Below, one piece after another: positions 8,830-16,724 of a DNA stretch of 64,000 bases (position 1 is its first letter; the number at the start of each line of letters is the position of its first letter). This DNA is from Demequina sp. NBRC 110056 (lineage in GTDB: Bacteria; Actinomycetota; Actinomycetes; Actinomycetales; Demequinaceae). The position numbers and the translations under genes are program-made. The DNA is taken from positions 186,001 to 250,000 of the forward strand of contig NZ_BBRM01000005.1 of the NCBI RefSeq assembly GCF_002090155.1. Reading direction: 5' to 3'. The notes beneath the pieces are model-generated. The model saw only the letters and a list, made by a program, of their open reading frames with translations. It searched no databases and was not told where the DNA came from.

Positions 8830-9966
8830 TCAGACCGCGGACCAGCCTCCGTCGGACGGAAGGATCACGCCGTTGACGTTGTGCCCGTCGTCGGACAGCA
8901 GGAACGTGATCGACGCCGCGAGCGACTCCGGCCCCACGGGCGTGGGAAGCACCGCCATGGCCTTCTGGATACGGGCCGCCGCCATGGGCGAGTCGAAGCT
9001 GGCCTCGATGCCCGTGATGACCGGGCCGGGTGCGACGGCGTTGATGCGCAGCCCCTGCGGGCCGTACATGAAGGCGCTCGACTTCGTGATGCCGACGACC
9101 GCGTGCTTGGACGCCGTGTACGCGAGACCCGCGGCCGAGCCGCGGATGCCCGCCTCCGACGTGATGTTGACGATCGCGCCGGCGTTGACGTCGAGCATCT
9201 TCGGGATCACCGCACGCGAGAGCTTGAACAGTCCCGTCGCGTTGACCGCCATGACGCGGTCCCAGATCTCGTCCGTGACCTCGTGCAGCGGGGTCATGTT
9301 GTCCATGATCCCGGCGATGTTGGCGAGCCCGTCGATGCGGTCGCCGGCGGCGGCGACCACGGCGTCCACGTCCTCCTGCTTCGTCACGTTGGCGACGACC
9401 TTCACGATGTCGCCGCCCGCGTGCTCACCGATGAACTCGTCGAGGCCGGTCTCGTTGATGTCGACCGCGACCACGCGTCCGCCCTCACGCACGATGCGCG
9501 AGGCGGTGGCCCGGCCGATGCCCGAGCCCGCTCCGGTGACGATGACGGTCTTGCCCGCGAAGCGGCCGTCGGTGACCTTCTCGACGAACTCAGGAAGCTC
9601 GATCTCGTCGTCCTCGGGCGCCGATGCGGCGGCGGGCGCAGCCGAGGCGTCACCTTCCGCGGCGGTCGAGGGGTCGTACGCCTCGGCCTTGGCGACCAGC
9701 TCGGCGATCTTCTCCTCGGTGAACTGACCCTTCGACATGGGGATGAGCCTCTTCATCGAGAAGTTCATCACGGGCTTGAGTCGCGACGGGTCTTGGCCCG
9801 CCTCGGCGAGCATCTGGCGCAGGACGGGTCCGCCCTGCGGGTGGGCGAGCCAGTCCTTCATCTTGGTGTCGCCGGACAAGCCGGTCGATCCGGGCCCTCC
9901 GGGCACGGCCGATGCGGTGGCCGCCTCGGTCGCGGGTGCTTCCTGGTCCTTCTTCTTGCCGAACAC
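8830..9966 (-). CDS. SDR-family oxidoreductase with N-terminal extension
   Basis: A 378-residue short-chain dehydrogenase/reductase. The Rossmann part starts near residue 135 with TGAGSGIG (NAD(P) site), followed by a conserved NIAG, the catalytic YTASK, and a PG turn (APGPVITG). Ahead of it is an extension of about 130 residues: a basic start (FGKKKDQ), a low-complexity Ala/Thr/Gly stretch, a helical segment around PVLRQMLAEAGQDPSRLK, and an acidic linker. Classical SDRs are about 250 residues, so the extension is unusual. I chose GTG 9966 because AAGGAGGAG precedes it; a longer frame running upstream to 10719 overlaps the flavoprotein gene and is not real coding. It is 17 bases downstream of the flavoprotein gene, in one operon. 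Substrate is unknown; a steroid-like or cyclic ketone is a guess from the partner gene. Confidence 0.85.
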   Translation of the reverse strand: MFGKKKDQEAPATEAATASAVPGGPGSTGLSGDTKMKDWLAHPQGGPVLRQMLAEAGQDPSRLKPVMNFSMKRLIPMSKGQFTEEKIAELVAKAEAYDPSTAAEGDASAAPAAASAPEDDEIELPEFVEKVTDGRFAGKTVIVTGAGSGIGRATASRIVREGGRVVAVDINETGLDEFIGEHAGGDIVKVVANVTKQEDVDAVVAAAGDRIDGLANIAGIMDNMTPLHEVTDEIWDRVMAVNATGLFKLSRAVIPKMLDVNAGAIVNITSEAGIRGSAAGLAYTASKHAVVGITKSSAFMYGPQGLRINAVAPGPVITGIEASFDSPMAAARIQKAMAVLPTPVGPESLAASITFLLSDDGHNVNGVILPSDGGWSAV

Positions 9967-9983
9967 GGTCGTGTCTCCTCCTT

Positions 9984-11672
9984 CTAGGCGGCCGCGACGG
10001 CCGCATCCTTCTGCACTCGAGTCGCGGCGTGCTTGCCCGCGAGGTAGCCGAACACCAGCGCGGGTCCGAGCGTGGCGCCCGCTCCAGGGTAGGTGCGCCC
10101 GGCCACGGCCGCCGAGCAGTTGCCCGCGGCATACAGACCCTCGATGACCTGACCGTCGGTGTCGAGCACACGCGCGTTCTCGTCGGTGAGCAGGCCGCCC
10201 TTGGTGCCGAGGTCGCCCAGCACGATCTTCATCGCGGTGAAGGGCCCCTTGGCGATCTCGCCCAAGTTGGGGTTGGGCTTCACGCCGGGGTCCCCGTAGT
10301 AGTTGTCGTACGCGTCGTGACCGCGGTCGAAGTCCTCGTCCTTGCCCGAGCGGGCGAAGCCGTTGAACCGCTGGATGGTCGCCTTGAAGGCGTCCTGATC
10401 GACTCCGATCTTCTCCGCCAGCTCCTTGAGCGTGTCCGCCTGGACGGCGACGCCCTCCGCAAGCAGAGCCTTCTTGCCCGCGAGGAACGCGTTGTTGAGG
10501 TACTTCCGCCCGAACCGCGCGTCGAGGATCATCCACGAGTGATTGGTGCGCTCGAGGCCATGCTCGAGCATCGCGTGGCCGAAGTCGACATAGGACGTCG
10601 ACTCGTCGACGTAGCGGTTGCCCTCCTGGTCGACGATGATCGAATGCGGCATCGAGCGCTCCGACACGATGAACGTCGTGGGCGTCTTCGAGGTAGGAGC
10701 CACGGAGGGGCCCCACCACGCGTCGTCCATGAGGGCGACGTCGGCGCCGTGACGCCGGCCGATCTCGATGACGCTGCCGGTGTTGTACGGGTTGCCGGAC
10801 GAGTACTCGACGTCAAGCCCCTGGTACTTCTCGCGCCACTCGAGGTTGTGGTCGAAGCCACCGGCACCCAGGTGGACGCCGTGGCGGATGCGGATGCGAC
10901 GCTCTCCGTGCGGGCCGTCCACGACCGCCCCGACGCAGACGCCGTCCTCGACGACGAGGTCCGTGAGGGGCGTGCTGAGCCGGACCTCGGTGCCCTGCTC
11001 CTCCTTGGCGATCCACATGAGGCGCGCAGACAGCGAGGCTCCCAACCCGGTGAGGCGCCGGCCGCTGACAGCGCCGCCGAGCGCGCGGAACACGAAGCGC
11101 GCACCGCCGACCATGCCGGACGGCGTCGACCATGCGCGCGCCAAGAGGTAGGTGTCACCAGCGAAGAGCGGGACACCCGGAGGCATGGAGTAGCGAGCGC
11201 TCTTGTAGAAGTCTCCGAACTTCTTGGCGTTGAACGGGGCGGGCTCGACCGTCCGGCCACCGGAGCGCGCGCCGGGGAGGTCCGGGTAGTAGTCGGGGTA
11301 CTTCTTGGCGGTCTTCCACACCATGCCGTGACCCTCGAGCCACGAGTGCACGACCGGTGCGGTGCGCACGAAGGCCTGGCGCCGCTCGAGCGACGAGGCG
11401 GGACCCACCTCCTCAGGAGTGCCGACGCACTGGTCGAGGTACGTGAGCACGTCTTGCTCGGAGTCGGGAACTCCGATCTCCTTCATTCCGGGGTGCGTTG
11501 GCAGCCAGCAGCCACCGCCGCTCATGCCGGTCGAGCCGCCCCACTTGTCGGAGCCCTCGACGACGAGCACGCTCAGCCCCTCATCCGCTCCAGCGATCGC
11601 GGCACTCATCGCCGCCGCTCCCGTGCCGACGACCAGAAGGTCGACTTCCTCGTCCCACTTCTGCTGTGCCAT
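9984..11672 (-). CDS. FAD-dependent oxidoreductase, 3-ketosteroid-delta1-dehydrogenase-like
   Basis: A 562-residue flavoprotein of the fumarate reductase/KstD family, which oxidises or desaturates cyclic ketones or reduces double bonds. The N-terminal FAD site reads LLVVGTGAAAMSAAIAG, followed by VVEGSDKWGGSTGMSGGG, and a second FAD-contact motif near the C-terminus includes GLYAAGNCSAAVAG and YPGAGATLGPALVFG. I chose ATG 11672 because GGGAGG lies 7 bases ahead; the frame opens 7 codons earlier. It is followed after 17 bases by the SDR gene and is divergent from a TetR gene with a palindromic operator between them, so substrate-induced expression is likely. The exact substrate cannot be told from sequence alone. 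Confidence 0.85.
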   Translation of the reverse strand: MAQQKWDEEVDLLVVGTGAAAMSAAIAGADEGLSVLVVEGSDKWGGSTGMSGGGCWLPTHPGMKEIGVPDSEQDVLTYLDQCVGTPEEVGPASSLERRQAFVRTAPVVHSWLEGHGMVWKTAKKYPDYYPDLPGARSGGRTVEPAPFNAKKFGDFYKSARYSMPPGVPLFAGDTYLLARAWSTPSGMVGGARFVFRALGGAVSGRRLTGLGASLSARLMWIAKEEQGTEVRLSTPLTDLVVEDGVCVGAVVDGPHGERRIRIRHGVHLGAGGFDHNLEWREKYQGLDVEYSSGNPYNTGSVIEIGRRHGADVALMDDAWWGPSVAPTSKTPTTFIVSERSMPHSIIVDQEGNRYVDESTSYVDFGHAMLEHGLERTNHSWMILDARFGRKYLNNAFLAGKKALLAEGVAVQADTLKELAEKIGVDQDAFKATIQRFNGFARSGKDEDFDRGHDAYDNYYGDPGVKPNPNLGEIAKGPFTAMKIVLGDLGTKGGLLTDENARVLDTDGQVIEGLYAAGNCSAAVAGRTYPGAGATLGPALVFGYLAGKHAATRVQKDAAVAAA

Positions 11673-11698
11673 CTGTGCGCCTCCCTGTTGCACTCGAT

Positions 11699-11718
11699 AC
11701 CGGACAACCTTGTCCGGT
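11699..11718. promoter_or_regulatory. Palindromic operator, probably bound by the adjacent TetR regulator
   Basis: Perfect 9-base arms around a 2-base centre: ACCGGACAA-CC-TTGTCCGGT. It lies 26 bases above the flavoprotein start and just above the TetR -10 element (11722-11727), in the only space shared by the two divergent genes. This is the usual location of an autoregulatory TetR operator. Confidence 0.75.
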
Positions 11719-11721
11719 CTC

Positions 11722-11727
11722 TAGTCT
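11722..11727 (+). promoter_or_regulatory. -10 element of leaderless TetR gene
   Basis: TAGTCT ends 6 bases before ATG 11734, the spacing expected when transcription starts at the A of the start codon. An ATG also begins directly at 11728, but it would lie upstream of the transcription start. Confidence 0.6.
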
Positions 11728-11733
11728 ATGACC

Positions 11734-12300
11734 ATGAGCACGCGCGCCAGGACCAACCGCGGGCCGAGCGCCGGACCCGAGAACCGGGCCGCCCTCATCG
11801 CGGCTGCGCGCACCGTCTTCGAGGAGCGCGGCATCGACGCCCCGCTGTCCGCCGTCGCCAAGCGCGCCGGAGTGGGCCAGGGAAGCCTCTACCGCCACTT
11901 CCCCGACCGGATCTCGCTCGCCGTCGCCGTGTTCGAGGAGAACCTCGCCGAGATCGAGGCCCTCGCCTCGCGCCCTGGATCCACCCTGCGAGACGTCGTC
12001 GATCTGGTGACCTACCAGGCGGAGGCCGCTGCCGCCTTCATCGAGACCATCGCGGTCGCACGCGCAGATGCGCGCGTCAGCCAGTTCGACGCTCGCCTCC
12101 GCGCAGTGTTGGCATCCAAGTGGACGGAGGCGGAGGCCTCCGGCGCGGTACGGCCCGGAACCACGGCTGACGACCTCATGCTCGCGGTCGGCATGGTCTC
12201 GGCGAGCATCAGCCACGCCCCTCGCGACCAGCGTCACGCGGTGGCCGAACGCGCGTGGGCGCTGCTCGGTCCGGGGCTCGGGCGCATCGACGCCGGCTGA
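11734..12300 (+). CDS. TetR-family transcriptional regulator
   Basis: A 188-residue TetR repressor. The helix-turn-helix is at about residues 15-60: an LIAAARTVFEERG helix, LSAVAKRAGVGQGSLYRHFP, the family signature with the Tyr-Arg-His-Phe end of the recognition helix. The C-terminal two-thirds form the ligand-binding and dimer part. It is divergent from the flavoprotein/SDR operon and a 20-base palindrome lies between them, so it most likely represses that operon and itself until a small-molecule substrate binds. I chose ATG 11734 for its 6-base spacing from a TAGTCT -10 box; no ribosome site is present. Confidence 0.88.
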   Translation: MSTRARTNRGPSAGPENRAALIAAARTVFEERGIDAPLSAVAKRAGVGQGSLYRHFPDRISLAVAVFEENLAEIEALASRPGSTLRDVVDLVTYQAEAAAAFIETIAVARADARVSQFDARLRAVLASKWTEAEASGAVRPGTTADDLMLAVGMVSASISHAPRDQRHAVAERAWALLGPGLGRIDAG

Positions 12301-12323
12301 CTGCGCGGCGCCTCGCCCTCACC

Positions 12324-12329
12324 TATCGT
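12324..12329 (+). promoter_or_regulatory. -10 element of leaderless lipoprotein gene
   Basis: TATCGT followed by 6 bases and then ATG 12336; there is no purine-rich ribosome site in between. Confidence 0.55.
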
Positions 12330-12335
12330 GGGGTC

Positions 12336-12773
12336 ATGGATCTCCGAGCCTCCACCGGCCGCGCCGTGGTCGCGCTGCTGGGAGCCGCGGGCCTCGCTCT
12401 CGCGGGGTGCACCTCGCAGACCGGCGACCTCGAGAGCGTCGACAGCCCGCTGGCACGCTACGACTGGGACGCGACCAGCGGCATGTCGGCCCTGCTTGAG
12501 GGCACTCTGACGCTTCACGACCAGTGCATCTACGTCGCGAGCGACACGGGCGAGGTCGTGGCCGCGTTCCCCCGCTCGCTCACGCGCTGGGACGCCGACG
12601 CACAGACGCTCTTCTTCGACGAGACCCCCTACGCGATCGGCTCGCCCATCGCCGCGGGCGGCGGCTTCATCCAGCCCTCGGACGACATCGAAGGGCTGTC
12701 GATCCCGACGGCGTGCGACCTCGGCGAGTACGGCGAAGTCTTCCTCGTCCAGGACACGGACCTCGCGCCGTAG
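12336..12773 (+). CDS. Small lipoprotein, paralogue of the gene at 8347
   Basis: A 145-residue predicted lipoprotein: hydrophobic signal peptide and lipobox LALAGC with Cys 25, followed by a globular domain with a YDWD motif, GTLTLHDQC, LTRWDADAQ, PYAIGSPIAAGGG, a Cys near the end and VFLVQDTD. The order and spacing of these motifs match the lipoprotein at 8347-8748, so the two are diverged copies, one on each side of the TetR/flavoprotein/SDR block. Two conserved cysteines beyond the lipid Cys could form a disulfide. No known family was recognised. The start is set by the leaderless -10 box at 12324-12329. It converges with mnmA. Confidence 0.75.
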   Translation: MDLRASTGRAVVALLGAAGLALAGCTSQTGDLESVDSPLARYDWDATSGMSALLEGTLTLHDQCIYVASDTGEVVAAFPRSLTRWDADAQTLFFDETPYAIGSPIAAGGGFIQPSDDIEGLSIPTACDLGEYGEVFLVQDTDLAP

Positions 12774-12805
12774 GCGCGACGAGACGGCCAGCGCCACAGG
12801 CGCGG

Positions 12806-13891
12806 CTAGAGGGCGCGAGAGGCGATCGTCGCCTGCCCCAGCACCCGGGTGCCGTCGTAGACCACGAGCGACTGGCCGGCCGCGACCCCACGCATCGGCT
12901 CGTCGAGCACGACGGTGAGGCGCGCATCGGCCCTCACCACGGTGCCCTGCACCGGGGTGCCGTGGGCGCGCACCTGCGCCTCGCAGCGCACGGGAGCGTC
13001 GGCCGAGACGTCGGGCGCGAGCCAGACGACGTCCTCGCCAGTGAGGGTCGAGACGGACAGCAGGGTCTCGGGGCCGACGGTGACGATGTTGCGGGCGGTG
13101 TCGACGCCGGTGACGTAGCGCGGGGCGCCGTCCGCGGCGGGACGGCCGATCCCGAGGCCGCGCCGCTGACCCACGGTGTACGCATAGGCGCCCTGGTGCT
13201 CGCCCACGACGGCGCCCGACTCGTCGACGATCTCGCCGGTGCGCTCACCGAGCGAGCGCTGCAGGAAGCCCTTGGTGTCACCATCCGCGACGAAGCAGAT
13301 GTCGTACGAGTCCGGCTTGTTGGACACTCCGAGCCCGCGGGCGGCGGCCTCGGCACGCACGTGCGACTTCGATGGCGCGGTGCCGAGCGGGAACATGGAC
13401 CGCGCGAGCTTGTCCGGCCCCATCACGGCCAGGACGTACGACTGGTCCTTGTCGGAGTCGGCGGCACGGTGCAGCTCGCGCACGCCGTCCTCCCGGATCT
13501 CGATGCGGGCGTAGTGGCCCGTCACGACGGCGTCGAAGCCGAGCGCCTGCGCGCGCTCGAGCAACGTGTCGAACTTGATGTGCTCGTTGCAGCGCACGCA
13601 CGGGTTGGGCGTCCTGCCGGCGGCGTACTCGTCGAGGAAGTCCTTCACGACGGTGTCGTGGAACTCGTCGGACAGGTCCCAGACGTAGTACGGGATGCCG
13701 AGCTTGTCGGCGGCGCGGCGGGCGTCGTTGCTGTCCTCGATGGAGCAGCAGCCGCGCGAGCCGGAGCGGAACTCGTCGCGGTTGCGGCTGAGCGCCATGT
13801 GCACGCCCACGACATCGTGACCTGCCTCGAGGGCGCGCGCGGCCGCGACGGCGGAGTCGACTCCGCCGGACAGGGCTGCCAGGACGCGCAT
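12806..13891 (-). CDS. mnmA: tRNA-specific 2-thiouridylase MnmA
   Basis: MnmA activates U34 of Lys, Glu and Gln tRNAs with ATP and inserts sulfur passed on from a cysteine desulfurase. The 361-residue protein starts with the PP-loop [11 protein letters not shown] and holds the two catalytic cysteines in [12 protein letters not shown] and [11 protein letters not shown], with the family motif [15 protein letters not shown]-like region near the C-terminal half. Its length matches the family. The start at ATG 13891 has GAGAGGTGA just upstream. A cysteine desulfurase gene lies three genes upstream on the same strand, a common pairing that supplies the sulfur. Confidence 0.96.
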   Translation of the reverse strand: MRVLAALSGGVDSAVAAARALEAGHDVVGVHMALSRNRDEFRSGSRGCCSIEDSNDARRAADKLGIPYYVWDLSDEFHDTVVKDFLDEYAAGRTPNPCVRCNEHIKFDTLLERAQALGFDAVVTGHYARIEIREDGVRELHRAADSDKDQSYVLAVMGPDKLARSMFPLGTAPSKSHVRAEAAARGLGVSNKPDSYDICFVADGDTKGFLQRSLGERTGEIVDESGAVVGEHQGAYAYTVGQRRGLGIGRPAADGAPRYVTGVDTARNIVTVGPETLLSVSTLTGEDVVWLAPDVSADAPVRCEAQVRAHGTPVQGTVVRADARLTVVLDEPMRGVAAGQSLVVYDGTRVLGQATIASRAL

Positions 13892-13986
13892 GTGTCACCT
13901 CTCGCTAGGACCCGACCATGGTACGCGGCGCTCGGCACTCGCCCGCCGAGGCCCGATGCGCGCGCTCGGCACGCGCGCCCGTGCGG

Positions 13987-14787
13987 CTAGGTCAGGAGTC
14001 GGCCGCGCAGCGCGGCGAGCGTCTCGGCGTCGCCGCCGTGCGCGAGGTACCAGCCCTCGACGCCGCCGTCGAAGGCGTCCCAGACGTCCAGGACGGTCTC
14101 GATCGCCGCGGCCGGGGCCTCGAGCACCTCGCGCGGGACCGAGGCGAGCGGCGTGTCGCCCACGTGCTTGGGCGCTCCGGCGAGCATGCGGCCGATGACG
14201 TCCGGCATGTGCCCCTGGGTGGCGTGGTAGTCGGCGACGATGAGGTCGCGGTCGACGCCCAGCAGGCTCAGGATGAGTGCCGCGGACACCCCGGTGCGGT
14301 CCTTGCCGGCCGAGCAGTGGAAGAGCACGGGGGCGTCTTCGCGCGCGACCTCGCGCACGACCTGGGTGAGGCCCGGCGCGGCTCCCGGGGCGATCATCAG
14401 CGCGTAGAGGTCCGCGAGCGAGCGGATCCGCGCCATCTCGGCGCCCGTGGGGTCGGCAGCGGCGAGGATGTCGATCTCCACCACCCGCACGCCCTCGCCC
14501 AACGGATGAGAGCCGTCCTTCTCCCCCGGCCCCCGCAGGTCCACGAGCGTCGCGGGCGGCCACGCGGCTACCGTCGTGGGGGCCGCATCGCCCGCGATGG
14601 GAGCGTCGGATCGATAGGCGATGCCCGACCTCACTCCGGGAGCGGCGTCGGCGAGGTCGCGCAGGTTGGCGAGGCGGTCGAGGGGCGGGCGCATGACCCG
14701 ATGCTTCCAGACGAACGGCGCCCACGCGAGGGCGTGGCGCACTCGCATCCACACGGCGGACGCGGTCGTGCGTGAAGCTCGCACCAT
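13987..14787 (-). CDS. Tyrosine/serine protein phosphatase (DSP/PtpB-like)
   Basis: A 266-residue phosphatase with the CX5R active-site loop HCSAGKDRTG near residues 155-164 and the preceding NLRDLADAAPGVRSGIAYRSD region typical of the bacterial PtpB/IphP-like group. It removes phosphate from phosphotyrosine, phosphoserine or possibly phosphoinositides. The first ATG (14787) lies 25 bases after the upstream gene and has GATCGT 6 bases ahead; an internal ATG at 14694, right before the conserved PLDRLANLRD stretch, is equally plausible, as the intervening part is not family-typical. It sits in the run from the cysteine desulfurase to mnmA, with no clear functional link. Confidence 0.85.
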   Translation of the reverse strand: MVRASRTTASAVWMRVRHALAWAPFVWKHRVMRPPLDRLANLRDLADAAPGVRSGIAYRSDAPIAGDAAPTTVAAWPPATLVDLRGPGEKDGSHPLGEGVRVVEIDILAAADPTGAEMARIRSLADLYALMIAPGAAPGLTQVVREVAREDAPVLFHCSAGKDRTGVSAALILSLLGVDRDLIVADYHATQGHMPDVIGRMLAGAPKHVGDTPLASVPREVLEAPAAAIETVLDVWDAFDGGVEGWYLAHGGDAETLAALRGRLLT

Positions 14788-14812
14788 GGCTACACGATCC
14801 GGAGGATGCGGT

Positions 14813-15409
14813 TCACGCGACGCGGGTCACGCCGGAGTCGAGGACCTCGAGGATCCCGCTGGGCTCGACCATCGCGTCCACGGTCATGCGGGCGGCCGCG
14901 TCCACGTGCAGGGCCTGGCCCGCCTTCGGCGGCTCCTCGCTCCACGTGCCCGGCCCGTAGAACCTGCCGTAGCGCAGCACGAGACCGTCCGCGTCCAGGA
15001 CGGCGTGCTCGAGGTACTCGAGGGGTCGACGCGCCGGGCCAGGAGTCGCGAACGCGACCGATTGGGCGAGGACGCGGGCGCCCGCGGCACTCGCCGCTGC
15101 GATCAGGCTGTCCGTGCCGAGCGTCCGCACGCGCCCGAGCGCGCGCACCTTGAACAGCAGTCCCGCCTGCCGGTCGGGCAGGTCGGTCACCTGATGCATC
15201 ACGAGATCCGGCCCCGCGGCCATGATCGCGTCTCGGGTCGCCGTCGGGTCGAGGATGTCCACCGCGACGCCCATGGCGCCCGCCGCCTCGATGGCGGCGA
15301 CGTTCGAAGGCGTCCGTGTCAGCCCGACGACGTCGTGCCCGTCCGCGAGCAGCAGGGGCACGAGCCTTGCACCGATGACGCCCGTCGCGCCTGCGAGGAC
15401 GATGCGCAT
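14813..15409 (-). CDS. Short NAD(P)-binding epimerase/dehydratase-like protein
   Basis: A 198-residue protein with an N-terminal Rossmann fold: MRIVLAGATGVIGARLVP is the glycine-rich cofactor site of NAD-dependent epimerases. The usual active-site YxxxK is not clear; the second half holds LRYGRFYGPGTW, which matches the substrate-binding end of the family. At 198 residues it is shorter than the usual 280-330, missing part of the middle and the tail, so it may be a trimmed member or one with a changed role. It starts 4 bases after the cysteine desulfurase stop and is surely co-transcribed with it. Confidence 0.75.
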   Translation of the reverse strand: MRIVLAGATGVIGARLVPLLLADGHDVVGLTRTPSNVAAIEAAGAMGVAVDILDPTATRDAIMAAGPDLVMHQVTDLPDRQAGLLFKVRALGRVRTLGTDSLIAAASAAGARVLAQSVAFATPGPARRPLEYLEHAVLDADGLVLRYGRFYGPGTWSEEPPKAGQALHVDAAARMTVDAMVEPSGILEVLDSGVTRVA

Positions 15410-15413
15410 CGGC

Positions 15414-16610
15414 TCAGCCGAAGACCGCGGAGTCGAAGGTGCCTGCCACCATGCGCGCGCGTTGCACGGCCTCCGGAAGCACCGCGACGAGAGCGTCGAG
15501 ATCGTCCTGGGTCGTGGTGTGGCCTAGGGAGAAGCGCATGGTCGACGCCGCGTCGCGCTCGCTGCGCCCCATCGCGATGAGCACGTGACTCGCCTGAGCG
15601 ACGCCGGCGGAGCATGCGGACCCGTTCGACGCCTCGACGCCGTGAGAGTCGAGCACGAACATCATCGCCTCCGCGGCGCAGCCGGGGAAGACGAAGTGCA
15701 CGTTGCCCGGCAGCCGGGACGGGCCGGGCTCGGGCCCCGACAGCCGTGCGTCGGGGATCGCGTGGCGGATCCGGTCGATGAGCTGGCGCTGCAGCGCTCC
15801 GAGCCGCTCGGCCTCGGCGTCGAGGGTCGCGACCGCCTCCTCGGCGGCGACGGAGGCGGCGTGGAAGCCCGCGGCGTTGAGGGTGCCCGAGCGCACCTTG
15901 CGCTCCTGTCCCCCGCCGTGGGTGAGCGGCGTGATGCGCAGGTCGCGCCTCGCGACCAGCGCTCCCACGCCCACGGGGCCGCCGAACTTGTGAGCACTGA
16001 CGGCCATGGTCGCCAGCCCTGATCCCTTGAAGTCGACCGGGACGTGACCGACCGCCTGAACCGCGTCGGCGTGCACGGGGATGTCGTGCTCGGTCGCGAT
16101 GTTGACGATGTCGCGCAGCGGCTGGATCGCCCCGACCTCGTTGTTCGCCCACATGACGGAGATGAGCGCGATCTGGTCGAAGTTCGCCGCCACCTCCGCG
16201 CGTAGAGCGTCGAGGTCGACGAGCCCCTCCTCGTCCACGGGCAGCACGACCGCCGTCGCGCCGTGCTCCGCCTCGAGCCAGTGCGCCGGATCCAGGCCCG
16301 CGTGGTGCTCGATCGCGGTGGTGACGATGCGCGTGCGCCGAGGGTCCGCCTTGTGCCGCGCCCAGAACAAGCCCTTGAGCGCGATGTTGTCCGCCTCGGT
16401 GCCGCCCGACGTCCAGATCACCTCGGTCGGGTGGGCGCCGAGCGCCCGTGCCATCCGCTCGCGGGCGTCCTCGACCACGGACCGCGCCAGCCGGCCCGAC
16501 TTGTGCAGCGCAGACGGGTTGCCGACCCTCGCGAGCTCCTCGACGTACGCCATGCGCGCGCTGTCCAGCATCGGCGTCGTCGCGGCGTGGTCGAGGTAGT
16601 GCGTGGCCAT
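15414..16610 (-). CDS. Cysteine desulfurase (NifS/IscS family)
   Basis: A PLP enzyme that takes sulfur from cysteine as an enzyme persulfide and hands it to Fe-S clusters or tRNA thiolation. At 398 residues it has family length. It shows the N-terminal YLDHAATTP motif, the PLP lysine in VSAHKFGGPVGVG and the catalytic cysteine in SNGSACSAGV. It leads a four-gene same-strand run ending in mnmA, which supports a role as sulfur donor for tRNA 2-thiouridine. ATG 16610 is 6 bases from a TAGACT -10 box and has no ribosome site, so its mRNA is probably leaderless. Confidence 0.93.
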   Translation of the reverse strand: MATHYLDHAATTPMLDSARMAYVEELARVGNPSALHKSGRLARSVVEDARERMARALGAHPTEVIWTSGGTEADNIALKGLFWARHKADPRRTRIVTTAIEHHAGLDPAHWLEAEHGATAVVLPVDEEGLVDLDALRAEVAANFDQIALISVMWANNEVGAIQPLRDIVNIATEHDIPVHADAVQAVGHVPVDFKGSGLATMAVSAHKFGGPVGVGALVARRDLRITPLTHGGGQERKVRSGTLNAAGFHAASVAAEEAVATLDAEAERLGALQRQLIDRIRHAIPDARLSGPEPGPSRLPGNVHFVFPGCAAEAMMFVLDSHGVEASNGSACSAGVAQASHVLIAMGRSERDAASTMRFSLGHTTTQDDLDALVAVLPEAVQRARMVAGTFDSAVFG

Positions 16611-16616
16611 GAGGTC

Positions 16617-16622
16617 AGTCTA
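16617..16622 (-). promoter_or_regulatory. -10 element of leaderless cysteine desulfurase gene
   Basis: TAGACT (reverse strand) ends 6 bases before ATG 16610. The matching -35 position would fall in the GTGGGCCCAC repeat at 16643-16652, so a factor on that repeat could control this promoter. Confidence 0.6.
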
Positions 16623-16633
16623 GGGACCCCTCC

Positions 16634-16693
16634 AACGCGAACGTGGGCCCACCTTCATCGTCGCGCTGAGCGAGCGAGGGAAGGTGGGCCCAC
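16634..16693. repeat. GTGGGCCCAC double-palindrome element, copy 1
   Basis: Two perfect 10-base palindromes GTGGGCCCAC at 16643-16652 and 16684-16693, 41 bases apart. The 29 bases at 16634-16662 match the reverse complement of 45329-45357 at 28 positions. It lies between the nuclease gene end (16725) and the cysteine desulfurase promoter. Confidence 0.75.
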
Positions 16694-16724
16694 GGTCATC
16701 GGACGTGACGGGGCAGTTCCGCTG

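Noticed and set aside
9967-10719. Long open frame extending the SDR gene to 629 codons
   Set aside because: It overlaps the flavoprotein gene on the same strand in another frame, is arginine- and glycine-rich without any domain, and a strong ribosome site marks GTG 9966 as the true start.
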